A stretch of 64,000 nucleotides of DNA from Halomarina pelagica (GTDB lineage: Archaea; Halobacteriota; Halobacteria; Halobacteriales; Haloarculaceae), in the NCBI RefSeq assembly GCF_024228315.1, contig NZ_CP100454.1, forward strand, positions 868,001 through 932,000. The letters run 5' to 3'. The position numbers and the translations under genes are program-made. Each line of letters starts with the position of its first letter. The stretch's first letter is position 1. Positions 53,216-61,791 of the stretch are shown piece after piece. The notes under the pieces were generated by a model that saw only the letters and a list, made by a program, of their open reading frames with translations, had not been told where the DNA came from and did not search any database.

Positions 53216-55108
53216 ATGGGAACATCAGCCGCTCGTAGAGAGGACACCGTGTCGAGCGAGCTAATCCCACTTGTAGCGGTCATCATCACCGTCGGCGTGG
53301 TCGCCCAGATACTCGGCGATCGGTTCCGAATACCCAGCATCATCTTCCTCATCCTCGCCGGTATCCTCCTCGGGCCCGAGGGGATCGGGTTCATCTCCCG
53401 GGGGGCGTTCGGCGACGCGCTCCCGGCCATCGTCGGCCTCTCGGTCGCGATCATCGTCTTCGAGGGGGCGTTCCACCTCCGCGTCGAGAAGCTTCGCGAG
53501 GCCCCGCGGGAGACGATACGGCTCGTGACCGTCGGTGCCGTGATCGCCCTGGTCGGGACGGCGCTCGTCGTCCGCTACGCGCTCGCGGCACCCTGGGACG
53601 TCTCCTTTCTCATCGGGGCGCTGCTGGTCGCGACGGGACCGACGGTCATCACGCCGATCCTGGAGGTGGTGCCCGCGCGCGACCGGGTCGAGGCGGCGCT
53701 CGAGACGGAAGGGATCGTCAACGACGTGACGGCGGCCATCGTCGCCGTCGTCGTCTTCGAGGCGGTCGTCCTGGAGGACGTCACGCGAACGGCGCTGCTC
53801 GAGGACTTCGTCGTCCGCCTCGGGGTGGGCGTGCTCGTCGGCATCGCCGTGGCCGGGTTGCTCTGGGTCGGCCTCCGGTACGTCGACCTCTCGCCGGGGA
53901 ACGCCCCGCAGAACGCCCGACTGCTCGTGCTCTCGGGGGCGCTGGTCGCCTTCGGCGTGGCCGACGCCGTCCGCAGCGAGGCGGGCATCGCGGCGGTCGC
54001 GACCGCCGGCATCATCCTCGGGAACCTCGACGTCCCCTACGAGGAGGACATCGCCGCGTTCAAGGGCGACATCACCCTCCTGGTCCTGTCGTTCGTGTTC
54101 ATCGCGCTCGCGGCGCTGCTGCGGTTCGACGACATCGCCCAGCTCGGGCTGGGCGGGATCGCCGTCGTCGCGGCGGTCGCGCTCGTCATCCGACCGGCGC
54201 TCGTGTTCCTGTCGACGATCGGCGGCCGCTTCACCACGAACGAACGGGTGTTCATGAGCCTCGTCGGGCCGCGGGGCATCATCCCGGCGTCGGTCGCCAC
54301 GCTGTTCGCGGTGCAGTTGCAGGCGGAGGGGCAGGCCGGCGTGGCGACGCTCATCGCCGGCACGGTCTTTCTCGTCATCCTCGCGACGGTCCTCTTCGAG
54401 GGGGGACTCTCGCGGTACATCGCGGAATACCTCGACATCATACCCATGCGCGTACTCATCATCGGCGGCGGGACCGTGGGCCGTGCGCTCGCGGACCGCC
54501 TCGAAGACAGGGGAGAGAACGTCATCGTCATCGAACAGGACGAGGAGATGGTCGAACGCGCCCGAAACGCGGGCCACACCGTCCACATCGGCGACGGCAC
54601 CGACACCGACGTCCTGCAGGCCGCGGGTGCCGGAAACGCGAAGACGCTCGTGGCCGCGACCGGCGACGACGACGTGAACCTCCTCGTGGCACAGCTCGCC
54701 AACTCCCGCTTCGAGATCGAGACGGTCATCGCCCGGGTGAACAACCCGAACAACGTCGAGGCGTTCGAGGACCTCGGGGTGAAGACGATCTCCCCGACCA
54801 TGGCGACGGCGCAGGCGCTCGACGACCTCATCGAGCGGCCCGCGCTCGCCAACTGGATCTCCGGCATCGGCGACACGGGTGACGTCCAGGAGATCGAGGT
54901 GACCGCGGACGAACTCGTCGGCCGGACCGTCCGCGAGGTCGGCCCCGAACTCCCCGGCGGCTGTCTCATCGCACTGGTCAGCCGCGACGGCGACGCCCAG
55001 GTGCCGGACGCCGACTTCGAACTCGAGTACGGCGACCGGATCACGCTCCTCGGCGGACACGACGCCGTCCGCGAGGCGATGACGTTCTGCCACCCGGACG
55101 AGCGCTGA
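53216..55108 (+). CDS. Cation:proton antiporter with TrkA-N and TrkA-C domains
   Basis: 630 residues from ATG 53216 (GTG 53201 and 53249 are alternatives). Residues ~15-400 are a CPA1/NhaP-like exchanger: ILLGPEGIGFISRG, VEAALETEGIVNDVTAAIVAVVV (membrane Asp) and SLVGPRGIIPASVATLFAV. Residues ~411-530 form an RCK/TrkA-N domain opening MRVLIIGGGTVGRALADRLEDRG, and ~560-625 TrkA-C. NAD(H) or nucleotide binding to RCK should gate Na+/H+ or K+/H+ exchange, central to salt balance. Confidence 0.92.
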   Translation: MGTSAARREDTVSSELIPLVAVIITVGVVAQILGDRFRIPSIIFLILAGILLGPEGIGFISRGAFGDALPAIVGLSVAIIVFEGAFHLRVEKLREAPRETIRLVTVGAVIALVGTALVVRYALAAPWDVSFLIGALLVATGPTVITPILEVVPARDRVEAALETEGIVNDVTAAIVAVVVFEAVVLEDVTRTALLEDFVVRLGVGVLVGIAVAGLLWVGLRYVDLSPGNAPQNARLLVLSGALVAFGVADAVRSEAGIAAVATAGIILGNLDVPYEEDIAAFKGDITLLVLSFVFIALAALLRFDDIAQLGLGGIAVVAAVALVIRPALVFLSTIGGRFTTNERVFMSLVGPRGIIPASVATLFAVQLQAEGQAGVATLIAGTVFLVILATVLFEGGLSRYIAEYLDIIPMRVLIIGGGTVGRALADRLEDRGENVIVIEQDEEMVERARNAGHTVHIGDGTDTDVLQAAGAGNAKTLVAATGDDDVNLLVAQLANSRFEIETVIARVNNPNNVEAFEDLGVKTISPTMATAQALDDLIERPALANWISGIGDTGDVQEIEVTADELVGRTVREVGPELPGGCLIALVSRDGDAQVPDADFELEYGDRITLLGGHDAVREAMTFCHPDER

Positions 55109-55109
55109 G

Positions 55110-55333
55110 ATCGGCGTCGCCTACGCCCTCGCGGACACCGTCGCCGGAGCGGCCGTCGTGGAACTCACGGAGTCGGTGACGCCGACCATCGACATGCGCT
55201 CGACTACCTCACATCCGCCACGGGCGAGCGACTGGTCGCCGAGGTCCGCGGCGTCTACGAGACCGGCGACGTGACCGACGAGACGCCGTGGACCGCCGGC
55301 GTCGAGGAGGCTCAGTCGAGGATCGACCGGTAG
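55110..55333 (+). pseudogene. Truncated, frameshifted PaaI-type thioesterase remnant
   Basis: Immediately after the antiporter stop, IGVAYALADTVAGAAVVELT and ESVTPTIDMR match the middle of hotdog-fold PaaI thioesterases. After ATGCGC (55194-55199) the matching frame shifts, continuing LDYLTSATGERLVAEVRGVYE; restoring one C would repair it. The N-terminal third is absent, and the end is unlike the family. It runs into the 3' end of the convergent BtrH gene. Confidence 0.7.
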
Positions 55334-56421
55334 AGGGCTTCCTCCCGGTCCGCGAGCGCCTCGATGGCCTCGCCCGCCGCCGCGAGCCCCCTCGATAGCT
55401 CCGCCTCGTCCGCCTCGCTCGCCTCCCGAAGCGTCAGGGCCGCGTCGGTCCAGGCGTCCGCGATCGCGGCCGTCTCCTCGGTCACGTGCTCGCCGTATGG
55501 GTGCCCGACGGTCCGGAGGAAGTCGCGCTGGAGGCCGCGGAACGCCCCGCCGCCCGTGCCGCGCCGCTCGACGTTCTGGTAGGCGAAGCGCGTCGTCCAG
55601 GCGGGATCGGGGAGCGCGGTCCACCCCGGGAGGTCGGCGGCGAGCGCCCGGACGCCGTCGAGTCCGTGGACGCCGAACGCGCCCACGTCGTGGACCGCGT
55701 CGCGCGGGTCGAGCATGTAGCGCGCCGTCGCCTCCGTGGCGGTCGCGACGGCCTCCTCGACGGGCACCCGGATCTCGGGGTCAGTCACGACGAGATAACG
55801 GTTGCGAGTCGGGTAACTCAGGTCGGGCGGGACGGTCATCGCCGCCCGCAGGGACTCGACGGGCACGCGCTGCGGTTCCGGAAATTCGCTGTCGGAGAGG
55901 ACGACGTACTCCGTCCCGCTCCCGTGGCTCCCTCCGTCACCCTCCTCGCTCCCGTGGCCCCCTCCGTCTCCCTCGCTCCCGTCACCCTCGTCTTCCGCCC
56001 CCTCCTCCTCTCTCTCGCGCTCGTACTCACGCCCGTATCCCACGACGAGCAGCGCGTGCGGCGAGAAGTGCGTGTCCGTCCCGAAGTAGTCGAGGTGGTA
56101 GATGTCGGCGAAGACCAGCGCGGGGTCGCCCGCATCCACGCGCGCCCGGATCTCGCCCCACGCCGTCGCCCAGTCCTCGCCCGACCGCTCCTCGTACCCG
56201 ATCCCGAGGTTCTCGAAGAACGCGCGTTCGAGGTACGGCGGTCGGCCGAAGAACGCGCGGTGCGGCGGGTTCGGCAGTTCGAAGTAGGTGAACCCGAGCC
56301 CCGAGGCGAGGCCGAAGCAGGTCGGCTCGTCGAACCCCCAGCCGTAGTAGGTAGCGAGGTTGCGCAGGGACGTAGAGCCGCAGTGGCGTCCCGGCGCGTG
56401 CTCGTAGTCGGGGATGTGCAT
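55312..56421 (-). CDS. BtrH-N domain protein (butirosin acyltransferase H-like)
   Basis: 369 residues. It begins MHIPDYEHAPGRHCGSTSLRNLATYYG, the BtrH N-terminal pattern with the likely nucleophile Cys14. Also FGLASGLGFTYFELP, DPALVFADIYHLDYFGTDTHFSPHALLVVGYG, and a DUF4872-like C-terminal half. A Glu/Gly/Ser/His-rich insertion lies at about 130-170. BtrH-type proteins transfer acyl groups from carrier proteins in aminoglycoside synthesis. Here no biosynthetic cluster surrounds it. Confidence 0.82.
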   Translation of the reverse strand: MHIPDYEHAPGRHCGSTSLRNLATYYGWGFDEPTCFGLASGLGFTYFELPNPPHRAFFGRPPYLERAFFENLGIGYEERSGEDWATAWGEIRARVDAGDPALVFADIYHLDYFGTDTHFSPHALLVVGYGREYEREREEEGAEDEGDGSEGDGGGHGSEEGDGGSHGSGTEYVVLSDSEFPEPQRVPVESLRAAMTVPPDLSYPTRNRYLVVTDPEIRVPVEEAVATATEATARYMLDPRDAVHDVGAFGVHGLDGVRALAADLPGWTALPDPAWTTRFAYQNVERRGTGGGAFRGLQRDFLRTVGHPYGEHVTEETAAIADAWTDAALTLREASEADEAELSRGLAAAGEAIEALADREEALYRSILD

Positions 56422-56515
56422 GGCCGTCCATGCGGCGTCGTCGGAGTAAGTCGTTCCGTCCGGGCGACGGACGCGGCGAGCATTCGGGCGTTCCCGGCGA
56501 CCGCTCGCCCGTACG

Positions 56516-57334
56516 CTACGCCCCCTCGCCGTCCTCGATCTCCTTCAGCTGCTCGGCCTCGGTGAAGACGTACTTCCCGATCAGGAGGCTGCTGGTCATG
56601 CTCGTCAGGCCGCCCGCGCCGAAGATCATCGCCATGATGACGAACTGGTAGAGGGCGGCGTAGATCGGGTTCTCCCCGCCGAGGATCATCCCGGCCATGA
56701 TCCCCGGGATCCACACCCATCCCAGGCTCTTCAGCGAGTCGACGACGGGGATGAGCGACGCCCGGACGCCCGTCTCGACGTGCCGGGAGATTACGGCGGC
56801 GGGCGGCGCGCCGAGGGCGAGGCCCGCCTCGATCTCGGCGCGGTTGGACGCGATCTCGCCCTTGAACCGATCGAGCGCGAGCGAGTTGATCTGCATCGCG
56901 TTCGCGATGATCATGCTCCCGACGGGCACGAGGTTGCGGACCGTCGCCTCGATCGCGCCCGCGAGCGTCATCGTCACGATCACCAGCCCCGAGCCGAGGG
57001 CGATCGCGACGAAGGAGACGCGGACCACGCCGGGGAGCCCCTCGCCGCGCTCCTTCGAGATCCACGTCGCCCCGCCCATCATGAACAGCAGGACGAGGCC
57101 GCTCCAGACGAGGTCGACGGTCAGCAGGATCCCGACGATCGACCCCATCGCGACGATCTGCACCAGTCCCCGGGCCAGCGCGACGCCGAGTTCGCGCTCC
57201 AGCGCGAGCCCGCGGAATCGCGAGATCCCGACGACGATCGCCGCGAGCGCGCCCGCGGCGGCGACCTGCGCCACCCCGGTGAGGAGCACGGGATCGGAGA
57301 GCTGTTCGAGGAGCCGCTCGACGACCGCCTGCAT
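56516..57334 (-). CDS. fetB: FetB/UPF0014-family ABC transporter permease
   Basis: 272 residues from ATG 57334, which shares TGATG with the ATPase stop. Seven hydrophobic segments and the family hallmarks ELGVALARGLVQIVAMGSIVG, LVPVGSMIIANAMQINSLALDRFK, EAGLALGAPPAAVISRHV and LPVVDSLKSLGWVWIPGIMAGMILGG-like (here IPVVDSLKSL). In E. coli FetAB helps iron homeostasis, probably by export. It forms a two-gene unit with the ATPase. Confidence 0.9.
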   Translation of the reverse strand: MQAVVERLLEQLSDPVLLTGVAQVAAAGALAAIVVGISRFRGLALERELGVALARGLVQIVAMGSIVGILLTVDLVWSGLVLLFMMGGATWISKERGEGLPGVVRVSFVAIALGSGLVIVTMTLAGAIEATVRNLVPVGSMIIANAMQINSLALDRFKGEIASNRAEIEAGLALGAPPAAVISRHVETGVRASLIPVVDSLKSLGWVWIPGIMAGMILGGENPIYAALYQFVIMAMIFGAGGLTSMTSSLLIGKYVFTEAEQLKEIEDGEGA

Positions 57335-58005
57335 CACGGGAGCACCTCCTCGACCGGGCCGACCCGCTCGAGGCGTCCCGCCCGCAGCACCATGGCGTGG
57401 TCGCCCATCCGTCGCGCCTGGTCCTCGTCGTGGGTGACCATCACGACGGTGAGGTCGAGGTCGGCGATCAGCTCCGAGAGGAGCGATTCGACGCGCGCTT
57501 CGGCCGCCGAGTCGAGGTGGGAGGTCGGCTCGTCGAGCAACAGGACGTCCGGGTCGTTCAGCAGGGTGCGGGCGATCGCGACCCGCTGTTTCTCGCCGCC
57601 CGAGAGGTCCTCGACGTCGCGGTCGCAGTACCCGGCGAGGCCGAGGCGCTCGAGGAGTTCCTCGACGTGCGCTTCGTCTATCGGGTCGCCTCGAAGCCGC
57701 GGGCCGCGGGCGACGTTCTCGAACACCGTGCCGGGGACGAGCGCGGGGTCCTGCGGGACGAGGCCGACCCGCCTGCGGAGGTCCCGTGGCGGGATCGCCC
57801 GGTAGTCCTCGCCCTCGATCAGCACCGTCCCCTCGGTCGGCTCGTCGAGCCGGTCGAGCAGGCGGAGGAACGACGACTTCCCGGACCCCGACGGCCCGAC
57901 GACGACGAGCACCGTCGACTCGGGGATCGCGACGGAGACGTCGTCGACGATGCGCTCGCCGTCGACGGTCCGCGAGAGGTTTCGCGTCTCGAGTATCGGC
58001 GTCAT
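57334..58005 (-). CDS. fetA: FetA-like ABC transporter ATP-binding protein
   Basis: 223 residues from ATG 58005. Walker A VVGPSGSGKSSFLRLLDRL, Q-loop LVPQDPALVPG, signature DLSGGEKQRVAIARTLLNDP, Walker B VLLLDEPTSHLD and switch VVMVTHDEDQARR. It precedes the UPF0014 permease with overlapping codons, so it is its motor subunit. A palindrome lies directly before the start. Confidence 0.9.
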   Translation of the reverse strand: MTPILETRNLSRTVDGERIVDDVSVAIPESTVLVVVGPSGSGKSSFLRLLDRLDEPTEGTVLIEGEDYRAIPPRDLRRRVGLVPQDPALVPGTVFENVARGPRLRGDPIDEAHVEELLERLGLAGYCDRDVEDLSGGEKQRVAIARTLLNDPDVLLLDEPTSHLDSAAEARVESLLSELIADLDLTVVMVTHDEDQARRMGDHAMVLRAGRLERVGPVEEVLP

Positions 58006-58012
58006 CTTACTA

Positions 58013-58027
58013 CAGGTAGGACACCTG
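58013..58027 (-). promoter_or_regulatory. Possible operator upstream of fetA
   Basis: CAGGT-AGGAC-ACCTG is an inverted repeat 8-22 bases before the fetA start. Other palindromes follow: AAGTACTT (58050-58057) and GAACACTGTTC (58111-58121). A metal-dependent DtxR/MntR-type repressor would suit the gene, but no consensus could be checked. Confidence 0.3.
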
Positions 58028-58124
58028 CACTGTTCACTCCGACTATCGAAAGTACTTCTCATCAAGAAACGGGCAGCCGAGGACGGTTCGAATCGAACTG
58101 TGCGTATTCGGAACACTGTTCACG

Positions 58125-58243
58125 TTAGGAAACGCGCGTCGTCGCTCCCGTCGGAGCGCTCACTCCGTTCGCGCTCCGGTGGTCGCTCCTCGGCCCGCTC
58201 GCTCCGCTCGCGGTACGACGAAAAGATAGAGGAGTGAGGGTGT
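58125..58243. other. Palindromic tract at the 3' end of the thiolase gene
   Basis: Short mirror words such as GGAGCGCTCACTCCGTTCGCGCTCC form GC hairpins right after the thiolase stop on the minus strand. Likely a read-out hairpin or a fragment of the haloarchaeal GCTCG-type intergenic repeats. Confidence 0.4.
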
Positions 58244-59380
58244 CTATCGGAAGAACTCGATCGCCGCACCCTGCCCGAAGCCGACGCACTCGGTGGCGAT
58301 GCCCGCGTTCGCGTCCCGCTGCCCCATCTCGTGGACGAGCGCGACGGGGAGGCGCGCGCCGCTCGCGCCGAGCGGGTGGCCGATGGCGATCGCGCCGCCG
58401 TTGACGTTGTACCTCTCGTCGTCGATGCCGAGTTCGCGCTGGCAGTAGAGCGTCTGGGAGGCGAACGCCTCGTTGAGTTCGACGAGGTCGTAGTCGTCGA
58501 TCGTGCGGTCGGTGCGTTCGAGCAGCTTCCGGACGGCGGGGACCGGGCCGATCCCCATGACCGTCGGATCGACGCCCGCGACGCTGTTGTTGCCCACCTC
58601 GGCCATGATCTCGAGGCCGCGCTCCTCGGCGAAGGCCTCGCTCGTGACGAGCAGGCCCGCCGCGCCGTCGGAGATCTGCGAGGCGTTGCCGGGCGTGACC
58701 GTGCCGTTCGACTTGAACACCGTCGGGAGTTTCCCGAGGGCCTCGAGCGAGGTGTCGCGTCGGATTCCCTCGTCCTCCGTGACCAGTTCCTCGCCGTTGT
58801 CGATCGGGACGATCTGGTCCTCGAAGCGCCCGGAGTCGGTCGCCTCGGCGGCGCGCCGCTGGCTGCGCAGGGCGTACTCGTCCTGCGCCTCGCGGGAGAT
58901 GTCGAACTCCTCTGCGACCTTCTCCGCGGTCATCCCCATCGAGAGTTCGGCGACGTTGTAGTACTCGTTCATCCGGGGGTGGACGCTCCCCGTGTTCTCG
59001 CCCATCTTCACGCGGGACATGTTCTCGACGCCGCCCGCGATGATCGCGTCGCGCTGGCCGGCGCGGATGGCGTCGGACGCGCTGATGACCGCCTGCGCGG
59101 AGGACGCACACCAGCGGTTGATCGTCGTGGCCGGGACGGACTCGCCGAGGTCCGACAGGAGCGCGATGACCCGCGCCAGGTTGTTGCCCTGCTCGCCGCG
59201 CTGCTGGGCGCACCCCCACATCAGGTCGTCCACGTCCTCGCCGGAGAGGCCCGTCTCGGCGAGTATCTCGTCGACGAGCGGGATCGAGAGGTCCTCGCTG
59301 CGGACGTCGGCGAAGACGCCGTCTTCCTTCCCCTGCGGGGTGCGGTACGCGCGGACGACGACCGGTGTCGAATCTGCCAT
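58244..59380 (-). CDS. Thiolase (acetyl-CoA C-acyltransferase) family protein
   Basis: 378 residues. Nucleophile Cys91 in [16 protein letters not shown], His in [19 protein letters not shown] (about 332) and a second Cys in [14 protein letters not shown] (about 361). These are complete for a thiolase, though WCASS and CVGFGQG vary from the usual FCxSG and CxGGGQG. It may act in beta-oxidation or acetoacetyl-CoA metabolism. It is divergent from the AAA ATPase operon. Confidence 0.93.
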   Translation of the reverse strand: MADSTPVVVRAYRTPQGKEDGVFADVRSEDLSIPLVDEILAETGLSGEDVDDLMWGCAQQRGEQGNNLARVIALLSDLGESVPATTINRWCASSAQAVISASDAIRAGQRDAIIAGGVENMSRVKMGENTGSVHPRMNEYYNVAELSMGMTAEKVAEEFDISREAQDEYALRSQRRAAEATDSGRFEDQIVPIDNGEELVTEDEGIRRDTSLEALGKLPTVFKSNGTVTPGNASQISDGAAGLLVTSEAFAEERGLEIMAEVGNNSVAGVDPTVMGIGPVPAVRKLLERTDRTIDDYDLVELNEAFASQTLYCQRELGIDDERYNVNGGAIAIGHPLGASGARLPVALVHEMGQRDANAGIATECVGFGQGAAIEFFR

Positions 59381-59535
59381 ACTCGAACGAGTGGCTTCAC
59401 AGTGTTAAACTTCACCGTACGAATTGCTAACAACTGCTGACCACCGGCGAGGCGTTTGTGTCCCTCGAATCGGAACGTGGACGCTCAGACGGTCTTCGAC
59501 GGTCTTATACCCCTCGCAGATCAAATAATCGGGAA

Positions 59536-60960
59536 ATGACCGGCCCGGCGCTCGACATTGTCGAATTCATGCTCACCGCGCGTGTCTACTCCGACAACCG
59601 TGAGCTCGACCCCGGTGACCTGCCCCCGCCCTATCGGCGCGCCTTCTGGAACGCCGACGCCGAGCCAGACGAGTCGACGGGCCGGCCAGCGCCCGGCGGC
59701 ATCGAACGGCCGCTCACGGTCACGGCGACGACCATCACGGAGGCGACGGGCTACGGCCACCCGTGGGACGCCATCTCCGGACTGATGTTCACCGGGAAGA
59801 AGGACTTCTCCGGGGCGATCGAGTTCACGGACCTCGGGATGGCCGAGAAGTGGTACCGCGAGCGGACCTCCGCCGAGCGGTTGCTCGACAACCCGACGCT
59901 CGCGCTCTACTTCGAGGAGGACTTCGAGGGCGTCGACTACGAGACGGCCCGCGCGCGCAACCGCCCGATCCACGCCGACCGCGTCTGGATCGACAGCCTG
60001 CTCGAACAGATGTTCGACGAGGAGGACGAGGAGATGCTCGACCTCGTCGAGGTGCGCGCGCCCGAGGAGGTCGAGATGACCCTCGACGACCTCGTGCTCA
60101 CCGCCGACCAGGAGGGGGAGATCCTGAAGATCGTGAAGGCCATCGAGCACCGCGACTACCTCGCCAGCATCGGCCTGCGCGAGATCGGGAAGCTGCTGTT
60201 CGTCGGCCCGCCGGGGACCGGGAAGACGACCAGCGCCCGCGCGCTCGCCCACGACCTCGACCTGCCGTTCGTCGAGGTGAAGCTGTCGATGATCACGAGC
60301 CAGTACCTCGGCGAGACGGCGAAGAACGTCGACAAGGCCTTCGAGGTGGCCAAACGGCTCGCCCCCTGCATCTTCTTCATGGACGAGTTCGACTTCGTGG
60401 CGAAGACGCGCGCCTCTGACGAGCACGCGGCGATCAAGCGCGCCGTCAACACGCTGCTCAAGAGCATCGACGAGATCTCGCTCATCCAGGACGAGGTGCT
60501 CCTCATCGGCGCGACGAACCACCCCGACCAGCTCGACGCGGCCGCCTGGCGGCGCTTCGACGAGATCGTCAACTTCCCGAAGCCGGACCACCAGATGCGC
60601 GCCGACATCCTCCGGGTCATCACCCGGCAGATGGAGATCGTGGACTTCGACCCCGAGGCGCTGGCCGACGAGACGGAGGGGCTCACCGGCAGCGACCTCC
60701 GGCTCGTCCTCAGGGAGGCGGTCCTCGACGCGCTCACCGAGGAGCGCACGACGCTCACCCAGGGGGACCTGGAGGACGCCGTCGCCGGGTTCGAGGAGCG
60801 CGACAACCTGAAGAACATGGACATGATGAACGGCGACCCCGACGCGCTCATCGCGGGTAACGGCCACGACGCCGGCGGACGCTCCCACGATCACGATCAC
60901 GATCACGATCACGACCACGACCACGACCACGCGCACGATCGCCCCGCGGACGGGGTCTGA
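59536..60960 (+). CDS. AAA ATPase with C-terminal His/Asp tail
   Basis: 474 residues from ATG 59536. The N-terminal ~195 residues are a haloarchaeal-specific domain (YSDNRELDPGDLPPPYRRAFW, TGKKDFSGAIEFTDLGMAEKWY). The AAA core has Walker A FVGPPGTGKTTSARALA (~225), Walker B CIFFMDEFDFVAKTR (~279), sensor 1 LIGATNHPDQLD and arginine finger region AAWRRFDEIV. Residues ~451-470 alternate His and Asp (HDHDHDHDHDHDHDHAHD), a metal-binding pattern. It is followed after 3 bases by a zinc-type MBL hydrolase. Confidence 0.9.
   Translation: MTGPALDIVEFMLTARVYSDNRELDPGDLPPPYRRAFWNADAEPDESTGRPAPGGIERPLTVTATTITEATGYGHPWDAISGLMFTGKKDFSGAIEFTDLGMAEKWYRERTSAERLLDNPTLALYFEEDFEGVDYETARARNRPIHADRVWIDSLLEQMFDEEDEEMLDLVEVRAPEEVEMTLDDLVLTADQEGEILKIVKAIEHRDYLASIGLREIGKLLFVGPPGTGKTTSARALAHDLDLPFVEVKLSMITSQYLGETAKNVDKAFEVAKRLAPCIFFMDEFDFVAKTRASDEHAAIKRAVNTLLKSIDEISLIQDEVLLIGATNHPDQLDAAAWRRFDEIVNFPKPDHQMRADILRVITRQMEIVDFDPEALADETEGLTGSDLRLVLREAVLDALTEERTTLTQGDLEDAVAGFEERDNLKNMDMMNGDPDALIAGNGHDAGGRSHDHDHDHDHDHDHDHAHDRPADGV
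60886..60933 (+). repeat. CACGAT/CACGAC hexamer repeats coding the His-Asp tail
   Basis: Four CACGAT then three CACGAC units and a final CAC encode alternating His-Asp. Slippage here would change tail length without shifting frame. Confidence 0.85.
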
Positions 60961-60963
60961 CGG

Positions 60964-61788
60964 ATGCGCGTCACCCTCCTCGGGACGGGCGACACCACCG
61001 GCACCCCGACGGTCGGCTGCGCGTGCGATACCTGCGAGGCGGCCCGCGAGCGCGGCGTCGAGCGCTCGCGCTTCTCCGTCCACGTCGAGAACGAACGGCG
61101 CGGCGAGTCGCTGCTCGTCGACGCGAGCCCAGACTTCCGACACCAGTTTCTCACCCAGGAGACGCCGCTTCCGGACGCGGTCGTCGTCACGCACGTCCAC
61201 TTCGACCACCTCGACGGCCTCGGCAACGCCTACCGCCTGCTCGGCGACCTCCCGGTCCACGCCGCGGACGAGACGGACCCGGAGACCGGCGAGAGCGTCG
61301 CCGAGACGGTCGCCTCGAAGTTCGACTACCTCGACCAGCTCGACGTGCACCCCGAGACGCCGTTCGAGCCGTTCGAGGCGTGCGGGCTCCGGGTGACGCT
61401 CGTCCCGGTTGACCACCCGCCGCTGCTGTGCTACGGCCTGGCGATCGAGGACCCCGAGACGGGCGCGAAGCTCTCGCTGTCGGGGGACACGAGCTACGGG
61501 ATCCCCGACGACTCCCGCGCGGTGCTCGCCGACCCCGACCTCCTGCTCGCGGACGCGATCGTCCCCGCCCGCCTCTGCGAGTACCACCCTATCGGCGGGA
61601 GACACGAAGACGAGGAGGGGGTGTCGCGCACGTTCGGCACGAAGCACATGACCACCGAGGGGGCGCTCGCGCTCGCCGACGACCTCCGGGCGGACGAGGT
61701 GCGCCTCGTCCACGTCTCGCACTTCCCGACCCCGGAGGAGGCGTTCGGCGACCCCGCGGCGGTCGACGGCGAGCGGTACGTGCTGTAG
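60964..61788 (+). CDS. PhnP-like MBL-fold phosphodiesterase
   Basis: 274 residues. It starts MRVTLLGTGDTTGTPTVGCACDTCEAARE, where the PhnP family carries an extra zinc-binding cysteine set. HxHxDH is in VVTHVHFDHLDGLGNAYRL (~77-82), with His in VPVDHPPLLCYGL, Asp in LSGDTSYGIPD, and HVSHFPT at the end. PhnP cleaves cyclic ribose phosphates, which fits the neighbouring phosphoribosyltransferase. ATG 60964 is 3 bases after the ATPase stop. Confidence 0.9.
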   Translation: MRVTLLGTGDTTGTPTVGCACDTCEAARERGVERSRFSVHVENERRGESLLVDASPDFRHQFLTQETPLPDAVVVTHVHFDHLDGLGNAYRLLGDLPVHAADETDPETGESVAETVASKFDYLDQLDVHPETPFEPFEACGLRVTLVPVDHPPLLCYGLAIEDPETGAKLSLSGDTSYGIPDDSRAVLADPDLLLADAIVPARLCEYHPIGGRHEDEEGVSRTFGTKHMTTEGALALADDLRADEVRLVHVSHFPTPEEAFGDPAAVDGERYVL

Positions 61789-61791
61789 ACG

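Noticed and set aside
58083-58100. GGTTCGAATCGAAC resembling a tRNA T-arm
   Set aside because: No cloverleaf fits. It is part of the palindrome-rich leader before fetA.
59521-61722. Long open frame antisense to the AAA ATPase and PhnP-like genes
   Set aside because: Composition is repetitive (VVVVVVIVIVIVIV comes from the His-Asp repeat) and no family motif appears. Both genes on the plus strand are certain.
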